Shown here: one piece after another, positions 1 through 12,413 of the stretch | How the letters are laid out: every line of letters begins with the position of its first letter | Numbering within the stretch: the first letter of the stretch is position 1 | Source: Cryptomeria japonica | Lineage: Eukaryota; Streptophyta; Pinopsida; Cupressales; Cupressaceae | NCBI RefSeq assembly: GCF_030272615.1 | Contig: NC_081406.1 | Span: 143,585,041-143,649,040 of the forward strand | Direction of reading: 5' to 3' | Length of the DNA: 64,000 bases | Notes under the pieces: model-generated | Seen by the model: only the letters and a program-made list of their open reading frames with translations | The model's database searches: none | Told to the model about the DNA's origin: nothing | Program-made: the position numbers and the translations under genes

Positions 1-1526
1 GATGAACAACTTTCTATTCAATTTGCGACTTCATGGAATAACAGGCGAGTTGTTGTGGAGGGAATTTCTTTTGAAGTCACGAAGGAAGTCATTGCAAAGG
101 CCACAAGACTTTCCCTTGAGGCAATAACATGGAAATACAGCAGCCATACGACCAATAGTGAACATGTGAGCAAATTTTTCAAATGGAAGGAAACACCGAT
201 GAAATTCCAAGGCAGATTCGACAAGCTGAAACTCAAATACCCCTAGGATGTGGTATGTCTTCTTATCATAAAATATTTTACTTTGGAAGGTCGCCATAAA
301 ATCTTTTACTGTTACCACCTACCTCTTCTTAACCATTTTAGAAACAATGATTTACTATGTTTGTCATTTTATTTACTCCATTTTATGGAAATCTCCATTA
401 AAGATGCCCTTGACCCTAAAAATAAAGGTAAACCCCTAATTCCCCTTCACTAGGATTTAATTTGCCCTCCTAGGAACATAATGATGGTTCTATTGCCCCT
501 TCTTGCTTCCCTCCCTTTAGCGACTTATGCTTCTAGTTTTACAACTCCCCCCCGCCCCAAGATTTTTTTAGCTTTTCAGTCAGGCTTTCACCTCCCCTGT
601 GGTGCCTTCATCCTTTGTCACCATCGCTGAACTAATCCCTCCTTCTTGCCCATCCACTTTGGGATGGGACAAGATTTCTCCGCCCTCCAAAAGCAAAGGA
701 AAGGTTAGGAAGCAAAAAATAATTATTATAGATAACTACATCTCTGAAGGGTCTAAAGAGGAAGACCCCATTGATGATACTATTGGTAGATGAAGATCTC
801 ACAGATTGGCCTCTAACGGCTCTATGGATAAGAAGGTGGAGGCCTGCACTCACATGGCCAGTGAAGAAGATATGGAAGGGGTGATGAGGGGAAGATTGTT
901 AATAGCCCCAAAAAAGAAGAGAACCTCGCTACCAGCATGGACTTTGCTAGCCCGGTGGACCCTGGCCCCTTAATGGGAGTCGACTCCCCTCAACTTTTGG
1001 AGACCCAAATGAATGTGAATCTAAAAAATAGCATTGAGGGATTAGAATCAAGAATGCCTACTCACCCTGAGATCCTAAAAAAATGATGTGGACCTCCTAG
1101 AAGAAACTGGAAAAGAGAGGAAGGTTAAGTCCAAAAAGAAAAAAGATAAGGATGGGGAACCCAAGCATGAGAGGAATACAAAACCCACTAATTCTGTGAA
1201 GGAGGAGCTATAGAACCCTGGCACCCATAGGCCCAACTTGGAGAAAGAAATCCAAAAGCTGAAAGAGGAAATTAAGGTTATCAACAACAGGCTAGAAATA
1301 AGAGACAAACAACAAGTCAGTATCAACAAGTTCTGCATTAGGGTCTTGCACAGTTCAGCTTTGACACTCTCCCCGCTTCATGACAAAACAACTGATGATG
1401 AGAACGACAGGCAAGCAGCCAAGGATCTCTTCAAATTCCTCTTAGAGGACTGGGAGAAGGCCATTAGTATGGAAGGGTCTCGTAATTTGGCCCCTTATTC
1501 TTTAGGTTTTTGTTGCATAGTTTAAT
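1..1526 (+). pseudogene. Decayed retroelement additional ORF (aORF), copy A, 5' truncated by window
   Basis: Frame 1 from the window start to about 620, with stops at 244 and 451, then frame 2 to 1525. The first part reads as a globular domain (RRVVVEGISFEV near 46-80, then LLNHFRNNDLLCLSFYLLHF near 325-385). A lysine- and acid-rich linker follows, then a coiled coil (LEKEIQKLKEEIKVINNRLE, 1235-1295). The order and several motifs resemble the aORF of gypsy element E1 at 43008-45255, where the matching stretch is HFKLLSHLRHGRRVNFPNFL. The stops at 244 is shared with copy B, so decay began before the duplication. The function of this accessory family is unknown to me. No pol gene lies next to it. 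Homology to E1 is my reading of the translations, not a database result. Confidence 0.6.
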
Positions 1527-1698
1527 CCGGGGTATGCCCCTGTTGCTATTAATTTCTACAAAACTCTCGTTTCTAGTTTTTTTTTGCCAACTTTCATTTG
1601 AACTCTCATCTGGTTTTTTTGTTGTTAATGTGTTGTTGATAATCATAGGCTATATTAAGGGTCAATGCCCTAGATATCGTTGCTTTTGTAATAAAAAA

Positions 1699-1988
1699 CA
1701 TCCATTGTATATATCTTATGTCAATTCCCCTCTCATTTTTTTACTTCTCAAACTCAAATAGTAAAATGGTTTTATGAGAATTTGGCAGGAACATGTAAAA
1801 TGTTTAATAGTTAAATTAGCAATTTGTTTCACATATTCTTTTCACATCTCTACCAAAGCTATTAAATTCCTTAGCATTCAATCAAGAATGGGTGAATGAG
1901 TTTAAGGTAACATCCATTTTCTATATCTTAAGTCAATTCCCCTCTCATTTTTTTACTTCTCAAACTCAAATAGCAAAATGGTTTTATG
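1699..1988. repeat. 78-bp direct repeat (1699-1776, 1911-1988) around a 118-bp Y sequence
   Basis: Two near-identical 78-bp blocks (each starts catccat and ends near ggttttat) are 212 bp apart. They flank a Y sequence (1793-1910) starting gtaaaatgtttaatag. The same arrangement occurs in copy B, and a diverged Y sequence alone sits at 51895-52060, left of the LINE 3' end. Confidence 0.85.
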
Positions 1989-3797
1989 TAGAAATTATGC
2001 TACAACACAGCTTTGTTTACCTATAGTTTTCTTGTTAATACTTAAAATTGAATTACTGACCACTAAAACGAGAAAATGAAATTATAGTTCATTAAAAGAT
2101 CAACAAAAGTATAACATATGATATAGCTTTTGTGCATACTTATTGTTCTAGATATTTTTTTTAAATAGATGTATTTTTTTTTCATGATATTTAAGATGTT
2201 TATTTATCATTAATTTTTGTTAAGGTAGAAGTATTGCATTTACTTAATTCTGTTTTTCAATTAATATAGTCAATCATTACAAACAATTAAATTTTTAGAA
2301 CAAAAATTCTATAATTTGTATTTAATTTTTTTTCTAAATGATTGTAAAAATGTCATTTTTCTTTCAATAAAATTTAATTTAAAAAAAATCATTGCACATT
2401 TTTATGCATTCAATTCATTAAATAGAATGTCAAAATATTATAACACTTTTTTAATGATAACCATACAACCATATTCCTCAAATTAGAACATTGTTAAAAA
2501 TTCATGTAATGTATTTTTGATATTATATTTTGAGTCATTTATTTCATTTTTGCTGAGGTGATGATGATGTTGAGGCTGAAAAAGCATCAAATAAATAAAG
2601 TGATATCCAAGCTTTTTAATTTTGTAATTATAATATTTATTTGCTTTTCATGTATAATTTGATTTTATAGTTTTTTTTTAATATTTTTTTTATAATTTAT
2701 TATTATTTAAAAATTTTATCAGTTTTACCTTTTTTTTTTTTATCGATAAAAGGTCAAGGTCAAGGAATTTTATTAATTTAAAAAATAGATAGATTTACAT
2801 TTACACCTCCATTCGGTGTGGGCACCAGTAGGAAAGAATGCAGGGAAGTATTTATTAATTTATAAATTTATTATTTATATTTTTTTTTTAATTTTTTAAT
2901 TTTGATATGGTTTAATTTTGTATTTTTTTTAATTTTATTTTTAACTTAAATTTAAATTTTAAATATATTTTAATTAATTATCTATTAACTTGATAAAATA
3001 ATTCTTTAATATTAATTTTATATTTTTTTTAATATTTAGATTTTGATATATTTTGACTTTAAATTTTAATTTTGAATTTATATTTAAGTTTGAAATTTAT
3101 TTCAATGATTTATGTTTTTTTATGAAATCAAAAATAATAATTAAACGTTATTAGAATTAATTTAATCATTCTCTCATTTTCTTCCTTTCTCTTTGTCTTT
3201 TCCACTTTAGAAATAGATAGAATTTTTGCCACATTATCTATCCACCACTTTGGATGTCCATTTGATTGTATTTAATATTGAATTGAGACCTTTGCACATA
3301 ATTGTTAATAAAATATGGGTGAGACTCCCAATCAATTCTTGTGAGTAAGTCTATCTCAATCTAACTATTGTAAGTCATACCTAGATAAGTAGTGGATTTC
3401 AAATTTCATTTAGATATTTCATCTCAAGCAATGGAATAAATAGCCTTATCAAGATCAATGGACTTAGTCTATTTCAACTTTCAATCAAATAGACTAACTT
3501 GCAATCTCATATTAACTAGGCATTTTTTGTAGGAAGAGTGGTATAGATATAACATGAACAAAAGATATATGTCTTGACAAGTGGAAGACAACTGCTTAAA
3601 AAAAGAAGATAATAAATAAAATAGAAAAAAATACCAAATAATAATGATCCATCAACTTCGGGCATCTTGCACATCTCTCCATAAATTTGGACCATCAATC
3701 TATATTGTTAATTGATTCGATTCGTATAGCAAATGCAATACATTCTAATATAGGGATATTGTACAAAAAAATACCATAATTATAACATTAGAAATAA
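1989..3797. other. AT-rich intergenic spacer
   Basis: Very A+T-rich with many homopolymer runs and no convincing coding potential. It holds only the LINE tail at 2732-2848. 3637-3797 is the part copied in inverted orientation at 7449 and 8083. Confidence 0.8.
2732..2848 (-). mobile_element. LINE 3'-end fragment (poly-A tail), copy A, end deleted
   Basis: A poly-T run followed by atcgataaaaggtc is the reverse complement of a plant LINE 3' end with its poly-A tail. Copy B shows the insertion more completely at 56821-56987 with a 15-bp target duplication. Here the element's 5' part and the second target copy were deleted after 2848, where the sequence jumps straight to tatttattaa. Confidence 0.75.
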
Positions 3798-5079
<1,282 letters not shown>

Positions 5080-5428
5080 TGTTAGAGAATATTTAGCTAT
5101 TAGTTATTTTTTTACAACTAGTTATTCTTTTTTGCTTTTTTGCTTAAGTTCACTTAGGAGTGATTATTTTAGTTGTGCATCTCCTTTAGCTAGAGTTGAG
5201 CTTTATTTATCTCCTCATGCTTGCGCTTTAGTTCTCCTAAATTTAGCTTTGTGCTTTCTTTATAAGCACCTCATTGTACAATTGTAACTCATCCTATAAT
5301 TTTGTATTCTTTGCTTTTGAGTAATATTGCGTTCATTCATGCAACTCTAATTTGTGGAAGATGCTCTTGTTTGTCATTTGATCTTGCAGGTGCTTGTGTT
5401 GAAATCTTTTGTGTTGTAAATTTGAACA
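5080..5428 (+). repeat. C1 5' LTR (copy A)
   Basis: Starts TGTTAGAGAATA and ends TTTGAACA just before the primer site. It carries a TATA-like tttataag at 5259-5266, followed about 15 bp on by cattgtacaattg, a plausible start region for element transcription. It pairs with 13530-13878. Confidence 0.9.
5259..5266 (+). promoter_or_regulatory. TATA-like box in C1 LTR
   Basis: TTTATAAG, conserved in all four C1 LTRs of the window, in the position expected of an LTR promoter. Inference from sequence only. Confidence 0.45.
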
Positions 5429-5444
5429 TGGTATTAGAGCATGG
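5429..5444 (+). other. C1 primer-binding site (copy A)
   Basis: tggtattagagcatgg directly after the LTR matches the usual copia site for initiator Met-tRNA (TGGTATCAGAGC) with one C-to-T change. Confidence 0.85.
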
Positions 5445-5928
5445 ATTTGGCAAGCAAATTTTTTTTTATCAATTTTGAATCAAAACAGGCATCACCATCA
5501 CATATGTAACATCAAAAACCCCTAAGATCAACTATTATTTCATCAAAATCCGAGCAGTTGAATTTTGGGGTTAATTTGGCTAAGGGCACATTTTTTTAGG
5601 CAAGTTCTAGAGGTACCTTAAAAATATGGTCTGTTTGGTACAAAATAGAAATCGCCATCATGTTCATAAGGCCCAAGAACCCTTAAAAATGCTTGCCAAT
5701 TCATCAAAATCGATGAAAAATGACACCCAAGGAATCTTGGTCCCATGTCTAGCCTGATGTGTCTTCATTCAAACTTTTTGGGAGTACGGCTTGGGCATTT
5801 ATTCCAAATTCATAGAGGAAAACCATGGAGAGGAAGAGTCAACCACTAATCTTTGTTGGCTACTGTGAGGAAAAAAACATGTATAGATTGTTTGATCTTG
5901 TTTCTAGAGAAGGTCTTGTTTTGGCAAA

Positions 5929-6231
5929 ATGTCCAATTTGATGAGCACTATTCATCTGATGGACTTTCCAACACCATCTTCTTCGTCACTTCCTACTCCT
6001 TCATTTCTTGAGGATTCTTTGCCTTTTGAGGATGAGGAAGATGTTCTAGTTCAACCCCAACCACCCATCCTACCACTTCCTAAGTGGGCTCGTAATACTA
6101 AATTGATGAACCACACTTGGGACCACTTGGGATCCCTCAGATTTTTTCAAATGTGGCAAGTATTCTAGAGTGGGATAAGGCTACGACAGTGGAGTATTCT
6201 TCCTTGATGAATAAAAACACTTACGATCTTG
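5929..6231 (+). pseudogene. C1 pol remnant upstream of RT (copy A)
   Basis: An open stretch of 79 codons (5929-6168) is rich in Ser, Pro and acidic residues (FPTPSSSSLPTPSFLEDS, then FEDEEDVLVQ). This is the low-complexity linker that copia polyproteins have between integrase and RT. The sequence stays colinear with copy B as far as gatcttg (6231), then switches to unrelated sequence. The RT catalytic core that follows in copy B is missing here. Confidence 0.6.
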
Positions 6232-6923
6232 TTTTATTTATTCTAAACCATTTGTTTCACCCATTGATTAAGAATCACCAAGAGTGAAGGCTACTAGACT
6301 AAGCATATGAATAGCAGGATGCTGGTGAGCCACTAATGTGTTGAAGTAAATAATGTGCACACCAGATCATCTCATGTATTCCTCACAAATTGAGATTGAG
6401 ATCTCGCAATCTACTCAGTGAGCCAAGTGAAACCATCGATGATAATAGATCTCGTTCAAAAGTTCTATGGTAACCAAGTCGTTTCAGAGTGCCCAACTTC
6501 TTAAAAGTTGGGGACCAAGTTTTTGTGGTCCTTTAAATTTATGGCTCAATTGATGGCAAGTGCCATAAGTTGTTATATTGATTATATGACAATTATGACA
6601 AATGTAATAATTAATTGTGTAAATTTGTAATTCACACTATGACAATATAAGAGTTCATTATTTAAAGGTGGTTATGTGCAAAGGGAAAAATCTATTCCAC
6701 CATCGATGATAATAGACGATGTTTGCCCCCTTTGACAATATTCACCTTGATAGACACATATAGATATTACCTCTAGTTTGATTACCGGTTGCAATTTCCA
6801 AACCATTTCTATTCATAATTTTGCATTTCTCATTCTTGAATTGTAACTGAAATCCTTTTTCAACTAATTGACCAGCACTCAAAAGATTATGCTTCAAACC
6901 TTCAACATAGTAAACATTCAATT
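6231..6923 (-). pseudogene. Antisense copia pol fragment (GAG-pre-integrase), repeat unit R1
   Basis: On the minus strand, the last 200 bases read as the copia GAG-pre-integrase segment: NVYYVEGLKHNLLSAGQLVE, then KGFQLQF and a motif like KCKIMN. This is nearly the same protein as E2 at 34585-34740. The rest (6231-6720) has stops in all minus frames and no clear domain. The whole 693 bp recurs at 9961-10653 with only a few differences. R1 starts exactly where the C1 sequence breaks off. Confidence 0.75.
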
Positions 6924-8135
6924 ATGGATCATTATTATTTGTTGTTGATATTGAGCTATTTTTACCATAAAATACCCGAAGTTGATGGATCATTATTATT
7001 TGTTGTTGATATTGAGCTATTTTTACCATAAATAGCGTGTACACGCTAAGTTTGTTTAAATTTTGGGAGTGTGTATAATATGATATTGTATATTTAATAT
7101 GTGATACAGAGGAAGAGAGAGAAAGAAAGATATAAGTAGATATAGATTGTGAGATAGAGTGATAGAAAGATAGAGATATAATGAGATATAGAGAGAGTGT
7201 GAGAGACATAGAGAGATAGAGAAGCCACAAAACATAGAGAAGTGGAGATAGACAAATACAAATGGAGAGAGAGGGAAGAGAAACAAGAGGAGATAATGAA
7301 AGGTAGAGATAGAGAGGAAATATTATTTCTAATGTTATAATTATGGTATTTTTTTGTACAATATCCTTATATTAGAATGTATTGCATTTGCTATATGAAT
7401 TGAATCAATTAACAATACAGATTGATGGTCCAAATTTATGGAGAGATGTGCAAGATGCCCGAAGTTGATGGATCATTATTATTTGTTGTTGATATTGAGC
7501 AAGATGCCCGAAGTACGTATGGTATAAAAAGCACGTACAGGGTACGTGTGGTATAAAAAGCACGTACGGGGTACGTATGGTATAAAAAGCATGTACAAAG
7601 TACTTATGGTGTAAGAAGCACGTACGCTCCATCTTAACTATAAAAATGCGCTATTTTTACCATAAATAGCGTGTATGCGCTAAGTTTGTTTAAATTTTGG
7701 GAGTGTGTATAATATGATATTGTATATCTAATATGGTATTAGAGGAAGAGAGAGAAAGAAAGATATAAGTAGATATAGATTGTGAGATAGAGTGATAGAA
7801 AGATAGAGATATAATGAGATATAGAGAGAGTGTGAGAGACATAGAGAGATAGAGAAGCCACAAAACATAGAGAAGTGGAGATAGACAAATACAAATGGAG
7901 AGAGAGGGAAGAGAAACAAGAGGAGATAATGAAAGGTAGAGAGAGAGAGGAAATATTATTTCTAATGTTATAATTATGGTATTTTTTTGTACAATATCCT
8001 TATATTAGAATGTATTGCATTTTCTATACGAATCGAATCAATTAACAATACAGATTGATGGTCCAAATTTATGGAGAGATGTGCAAGATGCCCGAAGTTG
8101 ATGGATCAATATATATTTGTTGTTGATATTGAGCT
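6924..8135. repeat. Tandem and inverted array built from the copy A CT region
   Basis: 7111-7485 and 7743-8120 are reverse-complement copies of about 3637-4014, in tandem with a period of 634 bp. They match copy A rather than copy B at diagnostic bases. A module ggatcattattatttg...ctatttttaccata repeats at 6924 and 6985 (61-bp period). Each long unit begins with ctatttttaccataaatagcg, which can fold on itself. The first unit also carries the perfect 16-bp palindrome TAGCGTGTACACGCTA (7032-7047). Confidence 0.85.
7505..7625 (+). repeat. Minisatellite, about 4 units of about 31 bp
   Basis: Tandem units built on GTACGTATGGTATAAAAAGC followed by acgtac and a short linker (aggg, gggg, aaa), with increasing divergence rightward. 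It lies between the two inverted CT-region copies. Confidence 0.85.
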
Positions 8136-8465
8136 ATGTGTTTGGAGTGTGGGGTGTTTCTCATAATATTTTCCAATGTAAATCATACTTATGGTTTGCA
8201 TAGTTTAATCTATTTAACTAATATTGAATGTGCATCTATTTACTTCTATAATAATTCAAGGGTATGAAGAAATTTTTGCAACCCTCTCCTAGGTAGATTA
8301 GTGTAGGGATCTATTTTTGCTTACCTAAAGCCTCCTTTTAGTTAGTATTATAGTTTGGACAACTTTGTTTTCATTAGTTAGTTGAAGGGTTTTTTTTTGC
8401 TAATCTCAGTTTCAATGGGATTTTTGCAGAAGAATATTTGGTAAACTATGAAAGGAAGTAAGGTA
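8136..8465. other. Unassigned spacer
   Basis: No open frame, repeat or domain that I can support. Confidence 0.6.
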
Positions 8466-9477
8466 TGTGGACACACTTCCTACACCAATCTAATGAGAGT
8501 AGATAATGCAATTTTATTTTTTAAATATTAACAATTACATTGAAGAGATGCACATACTATTAATAAAATAACATGCAACAAATAAACAATAACATAAGAT
8601 GTATGTGGGGAAAACCCTTTAAGGAGAAAACCCCCACACTCCAAAAGCATGCTCATTGTATTAGGATAAATAATAAATTAGAAATCACTTGCAAAACAAG
8701 TCTTCCTCATGTAGTATTTTATAGTGTCATTATCTAGAGTTATTCTTACAACATAATGTTACCTATAAAATACAAGCTACACTCCAAGGTATCTAATTTA
8801 TAAAGTATGAAAGAATGGAGGAAGCTTCTAGACCAAGCCAAAATAATTGGGTGTCCAAATCCATGTGGAACATTTTTCCATTACCTCTAAGTGTGCAAAC
8901 AACACTTGTACAAGATTCTCTAGCCTCTCTTACATGCCTCCAAACTTGGGCACCTATTTCTTGCCAAAAGTAGGTATGAAATATGTTGTTGCACACCTTA
9001 CAACTTCTATAAAATATGTGATAACTGATAGAACCTACAACTATAAGAGAATATATCATAGTTGACTAATAATAACATATTTTCTTACAACCTAACATTA
9101 CCCACATTCCCATGAAAAAATGCTTCATCAAATGTTTTCAACTTGTCATAGAATCTGGTTATTACAGGTTATAACATGTCATAGGAATTGATCATTAATG
9201 ATAAGTCATCATTAGCTCTTATGCACTACTCAAGATGTCGATACATGATAAAGAATGTCAACAAAAATATGGAGCACCCATCTTCTCATGTGAGGAAAAA
9301 AACATCATTATCACCTCCCATGTCACCTCCCAATATGATGACAACTCACTGTGTCATGTCACATGAGATGACAAAATAAGATGTGCAATCAAATATAAAA
9401 TAGGCATTAAATAAATACACTAATTAAATAAATAAATTTTAGGAAATACCAAGGTTGATTTACCTTAATTCTCAACA
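8466..9477 (-). repeat. Antisense copia 3' LTR
   Basis: On the minus strand, the purine tract aaaaagtgggagaa (complement of 9478-9491) is followed by TGTTGAGAATTAAGG, a normal PPT-LTR junction. It lies next to an RNase H reading in the same orientation. The far end is placed at tgtggacaca (8466) because it gives a TG...CA element of 1012 bp; that end is an estimate, as no second LTR copy is present. Confidence 0.6.
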
Positions 9478-9529
9478 TTCTCCCACTTTTTGAACACGTT
9501 AGTACAACCAACCTAAATAGAACTTAACT

Positions 9530-9960
9530 TCTAGGGGCCATGAGGCCCATAGACTTCAAACACCCTCTATACTTTTTTGTGTTCATAGGATTTGTTATTG
9601 AATCTACAACATTCATCAAAAGTGTCAAATTTCTCAAGTTTCGCTCTTCTATCTTCCACCATGTCACAGACAAATTGGAACTAAACATCAATATGTTTTA
9701 TTCTAGCATGGAAGGTCAAGTTATTTGCCAAACATATAACACATTGACTATTAGAAAATAGTAATCATCCCTACATCAAGCCCAACATCTGAACAAATCC
9801 TCTTAATCTAAATGACTTCCTTACAATCATGATTTGTTGCCATGTACTTTTCTTTTATAGTGGAGATAGTGACTATAGCTAGTTTCTTACTCATCCAACC
9901 TATTGGCAAGAAAAATGGGGAACACAAACCAAATTTATAAGCCGCAAGTACTTTTTGTGT
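9530..9960 (-). pseudogene. Antisense copia RNase H and pol C-terminus
   Basis: Minus-strand translation across frames gives a copia RNase H end: CKEVI, then RICSDVGLD, SQCVICLANNLTFHARIKHI and FVCDMVEDRRAKLEKFDT, close to the usual NLTFHARTKHIDVQYHFVRD pattern. At least one stop and one frameshift break it. The coding part ends about 50 bases before the purine tract of the adjoining LTR. At 9961 it joins directly to repeat R2, which carries GAG-pre-integrase. RT and integrase of this antisense element are therefore deleted. Confidence 0.75.
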
Positions 9961-10653
9961 GTTTTATTTATTCTAAACCATTTGTTTCACCCATTGATGA
10001 AGAATCACCAAGAGTGAAGGCTACTAGACTAAGCATATGAATAGTAGGATGCTGGTGAGCCACTAATGTGTTGAAGTAAATAATGTGCACACCAGATCAT
10101 CTCATGTATTCCTCACAAATTGAGATTGAGATCTCGCAATCTACTCAGTGAGCCAAGTGAAACCATCGATGATAATAGATCTCGTTCAAAAGTTCTATGG
10201 TAACCAAGTCGTTTCAGAGTGCCCAACTTCTTAAAAGTTGGGGACCAAGTTTTTGTGGTCCTTTAAATTTATGGCTCAATTGATGGCAAGTGCCATAAGT
10301 TGTTATATTGATTATATGACAATTATGACAAATGTAATAATTAATTGTGTAAATTTGTAATTCACACTATGACAATATAAGAGTTCATTATTTAAAGGTG
10401 GTTATGTGCAAAGGGAAAAATCTATTCCACCATCGATGATAATAGACGATGTTTGCCCCCTTTGACAATATTCACCTTGATAGACACATATAGATATTAC
10501 CTCTAGTTTGATTACCGGTTGCAATTTCCAAACCATTTCTATTCATAATTTTGCATTTCTCATTCTTGAATTGTAACTGAAATCCTTTTTCAACTAATTG
10601 ACCAGCACTCAAAAGATTATGCTTCAAACCTTCAACATAGTAAACATTCAATT
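9961..10653 (-). pseudogene. Antisense copia pol fragment, repeat unit R2
   Basis: Second copy of the 693-bp unit at 6231-6923 (offset exactly 3730 bp), with the same GAG-pre-integrase reading in its right third. Only a few differences are visible, e.g. gatgaagaatc here versus gattaagaatc in R1. It is flanked on the left by the RNase H of the same antisense element. Confidence 0.8.
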
Positions 10654-11392
10654 TTTGTCAGTGGATATCTTTTTTGTTGAAAGGGAAAAGAAAGAGGAAA
10701 AGGAAGGACAGAAAATAAACAAATATTTTGCTAAGCCGAAAGGACAAAGGGAAAGGAAAGATTGGTGGTGTACTAGCTATAAAAGTAACAGATAACATCC
10801 CTCCACTAGCTCAAGACACCCCTCTAATGTGAGGAGACAAGTTCTTCCCAATATATACCAACTTAGGGGATGAAGGATATTATGCTCACTACATTATCTC
10901 CCTAAATGTCTAGGGAGATAATGTTGATAGGAAGGTTATAGGATCAATCCCCTTCATGCAAGAGATTGTTTTTAGATTAAAAAACCCTTTTGCATATGTT
11001 GAGGAGCTCAGAGAGGAATTCAAATGTATTACTTGAACCAATTGTCCCCACAATACTCCTATTGCTAGAAGAACCTCCAACAATACTTCTACCACTGTGG
11101 GCTCTATATTGAATTTGAATTTTTTCACTCTCATTGCTGCCGCTCATTGTTTTTTTTTATTATTAAAAATTCAAATGACAGCTAGAATTGCAAACATTAA
11201 ACAAAAAATAAGAAAAATACCCTTCCTAAGTGTTTGAAATTTTGACAAAAAAAGAAATGCAAAAGCATTTGTGGAATTGAACAATAGATAACGAGCTTTC
11301 CTCAAACGATGTAGATTTGGCACTATCTTGCTCGTTTCTCACTATTGTTCTCCTCTCCTTTGGACATAGGAGGCATAAGTGGAAAAATCTAT
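10654..11392. other. Unassigned part of mosaic block
   Basis: Short open frames only (65-74 codons) with no recognised motif. Purine-rich at 10680-10760. Confidence 0.5.
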
Positions 11393-11822
11393 TCCAACAT
11401 TGACGGCAAGGATGTAAGGAGGTCTTCCCCTCTCATTTGGACATAGGAGGCATAAGTGGGAGCATTATTTAAATTCCCTTAAGCATTTAATTAATATAAA
11501 TCCTTCTCTTTCCACACATCATAAAACTGGGCCCTTCACCCTAAGTGTGCCCCTTTTTATTCTTCTAATTAATTAATTCATCAAAAGCCCTAATTATGTC
11601 CTATTTCGACCTTCAAGACCTGAAGTTAACATTGACGACAAGGATGTAAGGAGGTCTTCCCCTCTCATTTGGACATAGGAGGCATAAGTGGGAGCATTAT
11701 TTAAATTCCCTTAAGCATTTAATTAATATAAATCCTTCTCTTTCCACACATCATAAAACTGGGCCCTTCACCCTAAGTGTGCCCCTTTTTATTCTTCTAA
11801 TTAATTAATTCATCAAAAGCCC
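11393..11822. repeat. Tandem direct repeat, about 198 bp x2
   Basis: 11393-11590 and 11625-11822 are near-identical (offset 232 bp), separated by about 34 bp. Each runs from cattgacg(g/a)caaggatg to catcaaaagccc. No coding content. Confidence 0.9.
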
Positions 11823-12413
11823 TTGTTGATCAATGAAGATTTGCATAAGTGGTGTTGGTGCAGTTGTTACAGATGACTCTAACATGCTTGTTGGTGTTTC
11901 CTAATTGGTTCCTATTTGTTTTGGTGGTCCGTATTAATCTATAGACATGTTAACTATTGTTTTAGTTCAACTAAGTGGTAGTTAAACTAAGAGGAAAATA
12001 AATATATATGCTGCTATAAAAAGAAAGAGTTAGTTTTAAATGCCTCCATATTTTTAAAAAACAAACATAGGCATATATATTTAATACTTTAAATATATTG
12101 AAAATGAAATATTTATCTATTTGATATTCTGGTTTATTCATTTATCTTTTTGACAGTCATTATAAAAAAAACATAAAAAAATGACTGTGAAAACCTTCCC
12201 CCCTGCCCCGGAGCTGAAGCTCCCTGCGCGCTACTTGCCACAAGAGAAGAAACAAGTCATTGCAGATCAACTTGTAGAGGCTCCTATTTATGATGATCAT
12301 CCCATGTAGACAGATTTTCTGAAAAAATAATTTATTTCTTTTGTTGGAAATAGGACTTCAATACCAAGTGCATAAATATTTTTTCAAAATTTTTTGGGTG
12401 TTGTTTACTATTT
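11823..12413. other. Unassigned right end of mosaic block
   Basis: No coding content recognised. A short GC-rich patch at 12198-12240 stands out from the AT-rich surroundings. Confidence 0.5.

Larger units (their letters stand above)
6232..12413. other. 6.2-kb mosaic block replacing C1 RT in copy A
   Basis: Copy B continues as copia RT from 61356 to 61866, while copy A has this unrelated block. Colinearity resumes at ttccatgattca (A 12415, B 61867). Inside, in order: R1, an array with inverted CT-region copies, an antisense copia LTR with RNase H, R2, unassigned sequence and a tandem 198-bp repeat. No single element ends or target duplication bound the block. Confidence 0.8.

Noticed and set aside
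6231-10653. R1 and R2 as LTRs of an element (TG start, CA near the end)
   Set aside because: No primer site after R1, no purine tract before R2, no target duplication, and the unit itself encodes antisense pol.
12198-12240. GC-rich hairpin GGAGCTGAAGCTCC as a terminator or element end
   Set aside because: A 6-bp stem with 2-base loop is common by chance, and plant nuclear genes do not use such terminators.
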